Of a stretch of DNA of 64,000 nt, positions 57,359-64,000 are shown piece by piece; the first letter of the stretch is position 1; every line of letters starts with the position of its first letter. The notes beneath the pieces were generated by a model. The model did no database searches, was not told the DNA's origin, and saw only the letters and a program-made list of their open reading frames with translations. The DNA comes from Phallus indusiatus (Eukaryota > Basidiomycota > Agaricomycetes > Phallales > Phallaceae), in contig JAQFWX010000027.1 in NCBI GenBank assembly GCA_027605045.1, positions 592,903 through 656,902 of the forward strand. Direction: 5' to 3'. A program made the position numbers and the translations under genes.

Positions 57359-59734
57359 TTAACCACGATCAACGATTTCCCTCGCACGCTCAACGTAGAC
57401 TCCGAACCGTTTTTCAAATCGATCGCATATTTCGCGTGCGATGCCTTTAGTTTCGGGGACACTATCTGCTGCGACGGATACACATAAACCGCCATTATAG
57501 GACAACACTCCAATTCCGAGTGTACCTAGTGAGGGAAGCTCAAAAAAATGGTCTGATGATAATTTGGTTCAAGATCTTACCTTTTCCAGTTTGCGGCGGT
57601 AATGCACACCACTGGATCACTTGGCTTCCGCATATCTCAAGCGGGGTCGTAGGTCCAGGCACACTAACCGGCATAATGAGATAGTTGAATGGCATAATCC
57701 TTCATAAAAGCTTACTTGGTAAACAGAATCGGCACTGAATTTCTCTTGCTCAAAAAAACAGAAGTTGTAAAAAAAAATAATACAACTTACCTGATTGAAG
57801 AAGCAACCTAACAAGCGGAGCAGTCATCCAATCTCTCACAAACAAGCTCACGTTCTCAGAGAGTAACCTAGGAAGCACCGCAAAAGGGATTGGCCAAGCC
57901 ACAGGAACCTGCCCTACGACTTGCAGAAGCTCGAATATGATTTTCGGCCAGATGCTATGTTTCACAAAAGATAATTCTCGTCGGCAGGCATGCAGGTGCT
58001 CGTGAAGATCTTCAGTGGATGTGTGAATACTTGATGGACTTTCGGACGGTTCGAGGTAGACTATTGACCCTGTCGATTGATTGCGAAGTGTCCAGTCGCC
58101 TGGTTGGCGAAGACTTATCGGACTAAAAAATGAATTAGAAATTTTTGTAGGACATAGTTAGAGGCAGTACTTGCATATAAAAGCCAATCGGAGTAGGTGT
58201 TGTTCGTTTCAAAAACCGAAGAGGCCAATTTAATCCTGACGCTATTCGTTCATTATCTCGCAAGATACTCCCAGCCACATCGACCATAACAGCACAAACA
58301 ATATCATTCAAAGTCAAATGCCCGGGTTGCTTCCTTCTCGAAGCCGGCCCAAGTCGATTTGTCGTATGAAATCTATTGACCCTACTCCCAGGTTTATCCC
58401 CCGAAAACGCGCGCTGACACAACTTCACGTCGTCTATGCTAAATACACCCGTAGATGCGAATTCGCGCTCGCGCACTCTTGGACCAGGATAGTACGCCGT
58501 CAAAGTCTCCACCCGCCAAAATGTCAATAAATAGAAAATAACCTGTCGTATGCCGCCGTAAGAACTCCAGAAGAAGGATATGACGCCTGATATTAAAGTG
58601 AATGTCCAGAAGAATACTATCATAAATAGTTGGATGAGTGGGGACAATAATGGGACATAGGTTAGAGGGTCTAAGAGAGCGAGTTGTGGGTGAATCTCGG
58701 AAGGTGGAAGACGACCTCGTTTAGCGGCTTCGAGTTTCTCAGCGGCTTTGTTGACGAGTCTTTGCACTTCGTCGAAGTAGGAAGTCAGGTAGTATTGACT
58801 CAAAACAAATCCTGTGAAATTACTATCAAAAATGTGCTCTGCCAAAAAAAAAATGAGGAAACATAATAACCTTGACCATCTGCTAATGTGTGGTGCCTAA
58901 ACCAGGAATGAATGAGATGAACATATGCGTGAAAGGAACGAAAATAAAAGGCATACGCTCGGCTTAATATAGCACACTGAGCACCGGTTTCGTCGTGATA
59001 ATTACTGACGAACAACATCTCCCACAATGGACGCCTCATATCCCATTCCTTGGCAATAAACTTGCCCATCTAGATCTTCATAAGGCACATGAGAAGGAAA
59101 TGACATATGGAAAGCATTCGGACCAATTCATCCAATTCTTTCCTTCCAGCAGGATGTGGTAAAGTGACAGAAGCGACATGAGTTTTGATATCGAACAGAG
59201 GATCAGGTTCAAACGATGGACTGTGTAGCTTTCCTCCAAGAAAGGCTAATCGACTTTTGTACTTTGGGAACGCATCAGCCATGTTCACTGCTGCCTGAAT
59301 TATTTTGGTTTGGACATTATGTTATCTGAAAACAGCAAGGCATACAGTGAAGATGCGCGCACCGTTTCGAAATCTTCCAGTTGAATCTTCTTTTCAAATG
59401 TATATATAGCAGCACAAACCTGTCATGTCATTTTTGGTAAGTAAGATCGTCACCGTCTGCTATCCCGCCACCATCTAACACGTACTGGATTAAAATCTGG
59501 CGCAACTTCGCTAACTAACAGAAACAAATTGTCGACGCCGCCGATCATGTTTGCTCGTTGGGTAATCTCGTTGTTGAGCCAGCCACCCAACGCTTGAACG
59601 GTTTGACCGGGCCATTTCAAAAGGTTTGGAGTCTGCATGAGTGAAGTAAAAGTGCAAGACAGATGATCAGGGACTTTGCACATCAAAAGACATAGCCTCA
59701 ACAACCTACCCATGCGTCTCCGTTGGGCACAGGC
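57359..59734 (-). CDS. WS/DGAT-type acyltransferase (wax ester synthase / diacylglycerol acyltransferase family)
   Basis: Acyl-CoA-dependent O-acyltransferase forming wax esters or triacylglycerol in characterised members. It starts MPVPNGDAW at 59732-59734, then TPNLLKWPGQTVQALGGWLN. The active-site motif HHTLADG (HHxxxDG) is rebuilt over an intron, followed by FVLSQYYLTSYFDEVQRLVN. A hydrophobic segment (PLIQLFMIVFFWTFTLISG) suggests membrane association, as in plant WSD enzymes. The C-terminal DUF1298-like part (LTLNDIVCAVMVD, then VPGPTTPLEICG-type sequence, LGIGVLSYNGGL) ends EREIVDRG-like at TAA 57359-57361. About ten introns. Both histidines of the motif are present, so it should be active; product is unknown. 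Confidence 0.86.
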
Positions 59735-61473
59735 ATAAGGGAGAGAGAGAAAAAAGAAAGGAATGGAAAAGATAGATGTTTTTTTATCTGAGATAGAACT
59801 CCCTGCTAGTGATAGTGCTTATATGGAAATGCTGATATCATCGTTTTGAAGGCCGAGTTCACCCTGTGTCGCAAGGGACATTACGATGTGCTGAGCTTGA
59901 AAACGGGCTTATCACTTCCCGGTGCCAGGGTGCCATTGGACCTCATTGGACACGCGTATTGTATCGTCAAAATAAGGGGTATGTATTTCGTTTGAACTAT
60001 CATTGTGAGCTGGAATAGCCACTAATGACGTCTGCTCATGTGCGCCACAAAGGCCAACTCAGTGCTATGGCACATTTCCTTCAGTTGTCCTTATGCACCG
60101 TGCTGCGTGCAAAATAATTTTTATCGGACTCTCAGCCAAACAAACTAAACAGAAGTGCCATTAGGACTCAACAACAACGCCATGTGTGTAAATTTGCAAA
60201 AGGAAACCGGCGGCTTGTGCGTCAATAATTTTCGTATTATAAAGCCGAGGACGCTGATCATGATCATGTTGAATTTGTAATTATCACGGCTATATTGGCT
60301 ATTGCCGATATATCTTACTGTTTCTGCTGGCGACAATTCAGCTTGAACAAAGTCCGAGCCAGAAAGGTTCGGAGTCCCCAGTTACCATCTCATCATCCCA
60401 TCTCGCCTTATTCTTTCCTACCTTCCCTGCTTGCTGAAAATTATGATGGCGCTCTCAACTGCAGCTTTTACAAACAACAGCGATCCTTGTATACAGGTTT
60501 CAGTAATGTCCACACAGCTCTACTACGCCCAGCATCGTCTCCTAGCCCCTAGTAATCCCATACCCTCGATTACCCCAATACCCCTTTCTCGCTTTGGTAT
60601 CCCCACGTTATCGAGACCATCGCAACCTATTTGCCCATGCGTCGGTCTATGTTTGCTGGTGCGATCTATCAGACGACATAGGGAACTATTACGAACAAGA
60701 GAATGGACATGCAAATGAGCCGGTTTGGTCAATCATCCATAGCAACAGACAATTTTTCCCAGGGACCAGCGCAACAAACCCATATGAATACTTTGACGGA
60801 CATGAAGATGTAAAAGGGACGTTTCCTCGGATTGAACAAGCTCAGGCATCAATGCATCACCGGTCACCGTCCATTTCCTAAATTATTGCACAGACCGCAT
60901 TCAGAATTTCGTCTTTCTATTTCTGTACTATCTCCTTTTGGCGATTCGTGAAACACGTTACATCCCATACCCGACCAGGCTCCAATGGTCTTCAGGGGAA
61001 CTGGGTAGGTTTTTCCTCAGGAGCGTCGTCCGAGACCGGGGGATGTATATCTATACTCAAGTACATACACCACGCGGTATTTGGCGGATGAGGGCGTCCT
61101 TCCTTCTTGGTCTATATACTCTCACCTGGTCTTGGTACCATGATTACAGACGACATGTTTCCTATCAATTTTGTGACTAATGTTTTTACGGGCTGGCTTA
61201 GAGTCAGCACTATTGGAGGAACACCAGTCATAAGCTATAGTAGGATAAACCTGAAATAGCGACGAACGTCTGGGTAAGCTAGGGGCGGAACTAGTCAAGA
61301 GACTCCCTTAGCTTGAGAGTTCATTCCCTATGACAATGATTCTTAGTGAAGTCTCAAGTAGGACAAGGCTTCACTTTCATACGAGGTCATGTAGAGACTC
61401 AGGTAGTTTTATCAAGCATTTTCAATAATATAAAGCTAGAACTAGTGATACAATCATGTGCATATTGAGGAGC
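59735..61473. other. 1.7-kb spacer between two acyltransferase genes
   Basis: It contains the WS/DGAT promoter and the 3' flank of the BAHD-like gene. Plus-strand frames at 60295-60881 are open over 85-95 codons but do not chain into a recognisable protein. No repeat or RNA gene is seen. Confidence 0.5.
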
Positions 61474-63042
61474 CTATTGATCTACAGGGATAAACTCTTT
61501 AAAACCGTCCTTTCGTTCCCATACCTTCTTATCAGAAAAGAACCCTGGAAAGTAATTGAGTCAAAAACCATATAGAACAAATTGTCGAATAGATTGGCAT
61601 ACCTCCCATCCATATACCCCCACTGGGATCATCCGCAACTAGTCCCATTATATTACGAACAGGAAAAGGTTGGTACGAATTGCCGAATAAATAAAGGCAC
61701 TTGACTTGCTTCTCTTCTTGTCCGTCTGGCAAAGCCCCAGAGAAATCAATTTCCATCAGTTTCATGTCTCTCCAGTTCGTAACCACATTCCATGCCCCAC
61801 CGTTGGGCTCAAAGAAAAGACTCAATCTTCCGGCGTTCTTAATTCTCCATTTCAGCCATGTTTCGATAGCCTCTGGTTTCGTTTGATCCCGAAGAGTAGT
61901 GCGCACGTGGTACGCGAGAGCTCCAAGTGACATTGTATGGATTGCGGATATGGGAATGGTTGGGGTAACGACTGTCAGAGCTCCGTTATGGAGGAAAGGA
62001 GATGGAAGAGGTGACGGTTCTTTCAGATAGCGTCGTAAATTGGCGGAATACAATACGTTTAGCGGCGTCTTTGAAGAGGAAGGCGGATGGATTCTCTGTG
62101 CCATGACTATTCAGTAATCTTCGTTCCGCCATAGTGAATTGGGTCATTCACTTTACCTTTAAACAGAACGCGATGAGAGCGTCGCTTGAGCTGATCCAGA
62201 CATCAGGATCGTCTCCTTTTTCTTTTTTTAGTTCCTGCGTCGCTTGCTCCTTGATCCTCTCGACCTCTTCTTTCGGGAAGAATATTTCTCTGTTCGAGAT
62301 ATCCCGGGTCTTTACAAAGTCAGCCATGAGATGTGCCATAAATGTAATAACATCCAAAGTCGAGAACGCTCTCCAGAACGGCGGCGTTTTGATAGGTTCA
62401 TTCTTCTTGTCTTCAGGGATGACGAACACTGTGAAGGGATCCCCTGGTGCCAACTCTTCAATATCTTCGCCGCGGAGAATGCGTGTAACAGCGACGAGAA
62501 TTTCCTTGTTTCCGTGACCGTCGCAAAGAACATGTGGAGTGGTGAGCCCAACGAGTGTTGCATCGTCAAACAGGGTAACTTGGAGTTGCGACACGGGAAT
62601 ATTAGCATTCATATAAGCACCAACGGAGCGAGGACCATCTTGAGAAAAGAGGTGATCCTGATTATTCTTTACAGTGCATCGGATTGAAGATGATGTCTTC
62701 GGGAATGTGTATGTCTTTTCTACAGGTCCCGGTATAACGACTTTTTTGAAGATATACCGTGGTGTCTCGGCATTGAATTCAGCAGGGATCTCATAGACCC
62801 ATTTCTGAACAAAATAATTCAATAGTCGTACATGCACGAAACTCACCACAAATGATCTTTCATACCTTCGCCCGTTTCCTAAGCCGTGCGCTCAGAATCG
62901 GCCACTTTTCGACGAGTTTTCGATATGCAGCCTCTACTTTTTCCGCATCAAGCACTTGATCGAGCACCCAACCTGTAACGACGATCGAATCCTTCTCGTT
63001 TCCACTAGTGTCGAAGACACCCGTTGGTATAGTCTGAGCCAT
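61474..63042 (-). CDS. BAHD-like acyltransferase (HxxxDG)
   Basis: CoA-dependent acyltransferase of the fungal PF02458-like transferase group, used in secondary metabolism to acylate hydroxyl or amino groups. It starts MAQTIPTGVFDTSGNEKD at 63040-63042, with an N-terminal VLDQVLDAEKVEAAYRKLVE block typical of the family. The catalytic motif HVLCDG (HxxxDG) follows LVGLTTP. The second half includes DDPDVWISSSDALIAFCLK, then after an intron PPSSSKTPLNVLYSANLRRY, and ends KEFIPVDQ at TAG 61474-61476. The plant-type DFGWG motif is not seen; the equivalent position (EIDFSGALP) has the D-F only, as in many fungal members. Four exons. Family is well supported, substrate unknown. Confidence 0.85.
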
Positions 63043-64000
63043 GGGGGTAACTGAAATCAGTAGATGGTGCGCCCATGCTGCCGTATAGTGACTATTAATA
63101 GGTAAAAGCCAAAATAGTGCCGCACTGATGCCGTTTTGCCGCCCATTTTGCGAACAATGTGGATCCCGTTCAGAACTTTTCTCAAAGTCTGGATCAAACG
63201 ACCGTCCGTTTCAACAGCCCATTCCTCGTCTCCCCTTTACATGGTATAATCTCGTAACGAATCTTCCTTCAAAGTTACGTCTGACCGATGGTGACTGGTG
63301 AGCGAATCGGACAGCGAAAGAGCTTTTGGAGCGGGTTTAGTTCTCAATTAAGCTGAGACGACCCCGTGTACTACTAAATCTAATCCTCAGCGCAGCGCGC
63401 GTCGTCCGGTTATCACCAATAATATCAAATTTTTTATGACTAGAACCTAGAACTCGTTCATATCACCATCATCAAGCAACTCATCTTCTCCAACACCGAT
63501 CAGGAGTGTGAAATGAACCAGGACATATTTGGAGGCGTATAACAACACTCAGTTCTACGGTCATACCTCACCAACTCCACGTATGTACTAACTGTTTCTC
63601 GATTGAACGAGTTATTCTCTCACACCAGTGTTAGCCGCATCATCATCATTTTTGATAAAAATCTCTTAATGCAAATTATGTCTGTGCTCTTAGCTTATAA
63701 TCATTATAGCTTGCCACCATCATTCTCCGTTCTTCTCCGTTCACCAATCCGATAGCGCTCCAAAAGTTTATATATCTCGCGAAACTTTATTTTCGATCGG
63801 ATCATGGGTATTATATCAACAGGTATTTATGATTTACATGCACTGTCATTGTTTTAACCTAAAAAACAAAGAGCCAGGTCCCAGGGCGGTGCGGCACAGT
63901 GCGACAAGCAAGATCCACGCACTAGTACAAGCTCTGATAAGATGACCGGAATCGGACTTTTCTTTTAATATTTCAAAACAAACAGGTCAAAACTTTTGAA
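63043..64000. other. Right-edge non-coding region
   Basis: About 1 kb holding the promoter of the BAHD-like gene. Frames are short on both strands, and no RNA gene, repeat or start of a further gene is recognised before the window ends. Confidence 0.5.

Noticed and set aside
60295..60881. Plus-strand frames between the two acyltransferase genes
   Set aside because: Three overlapping frames of 85-95 codons in different phases, no conserved motif, no clear introns to join them.

Overview
The window is nuclear DNA of a filamentous basidiomycete, most likely an Agaricomycete. Almost every protein gene is broken by short GT-AG introns of about 50-75 nt. Genes sit one by one on both strands with their own promoters, and several proteins belong to families typical of mushrooms (DUF7137, fungal OPT and Dal5-like MFS transporters, WS/DGAT and BAHD-like acyltransferases). 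There is no operon, rRNA gene, CRISPR array, virus or intact autonomous transposon.

Left half (1-37.6 kb) is a compact housekeeping block: a flavin monooxygenase (3' end off the left edge), MMS19 (cytosolic Fe-S delivery and DNA repair), a small secreted protein, NDUFAF7 (complex I assembly methyltransferase), a coiled-coil protein, a CLC chloride/proton exchanger with CBS domains, a KAT14-type GNAT acetyltransferase sharing a 74-bp divergent promoter with the CLC gene, an ENOSF1-type sugar-acid dehydratase, an Hst3/Hst4-type sirtuin, a basic disordered protein, a DUF7137 membrane protein, a triose-phosphate/nucleotide-sugar transporter, the nucleoporin NUP85, and an F-BAR/RhoGAP protein.

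Middle (37.6-47.5 kb) is gene-poor: 5 kb of apparently non-coding DNA leads to a 399-residue low-complexity protein, followed by 2.3 kb without a convincing gene. An 866-bp inverted-repeat element follows at 46194-47059. Its ~340-bp arms are almost identical, it is bounded by TA dinucleotides, and each arm carries near its inner end a tRNA-like RNA polymerase III unit (A box, B box, T-run terminator) pointing into the loop. This is the most unusual object in the window.

Right part (47.5-64 kb) is transport and acyl-transfer in character: an OPT oligopeptide transporter, a Dal5/pantothenate-type MFS permease, a small secreted protein, a WS/DGAT-type acyltransferase (HHxxxDG) and a BAHD-like acyltransferase (HxxxDG), separated by 1-1.7 kb spacers. 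It may be a loose accessory metabolic neighbourhood, but no backbone synthase is visible. Exon boundaries were worked out by eye from reading frame, splice consensus and family conservation; where a gene is given as one span, introns lie inside it.
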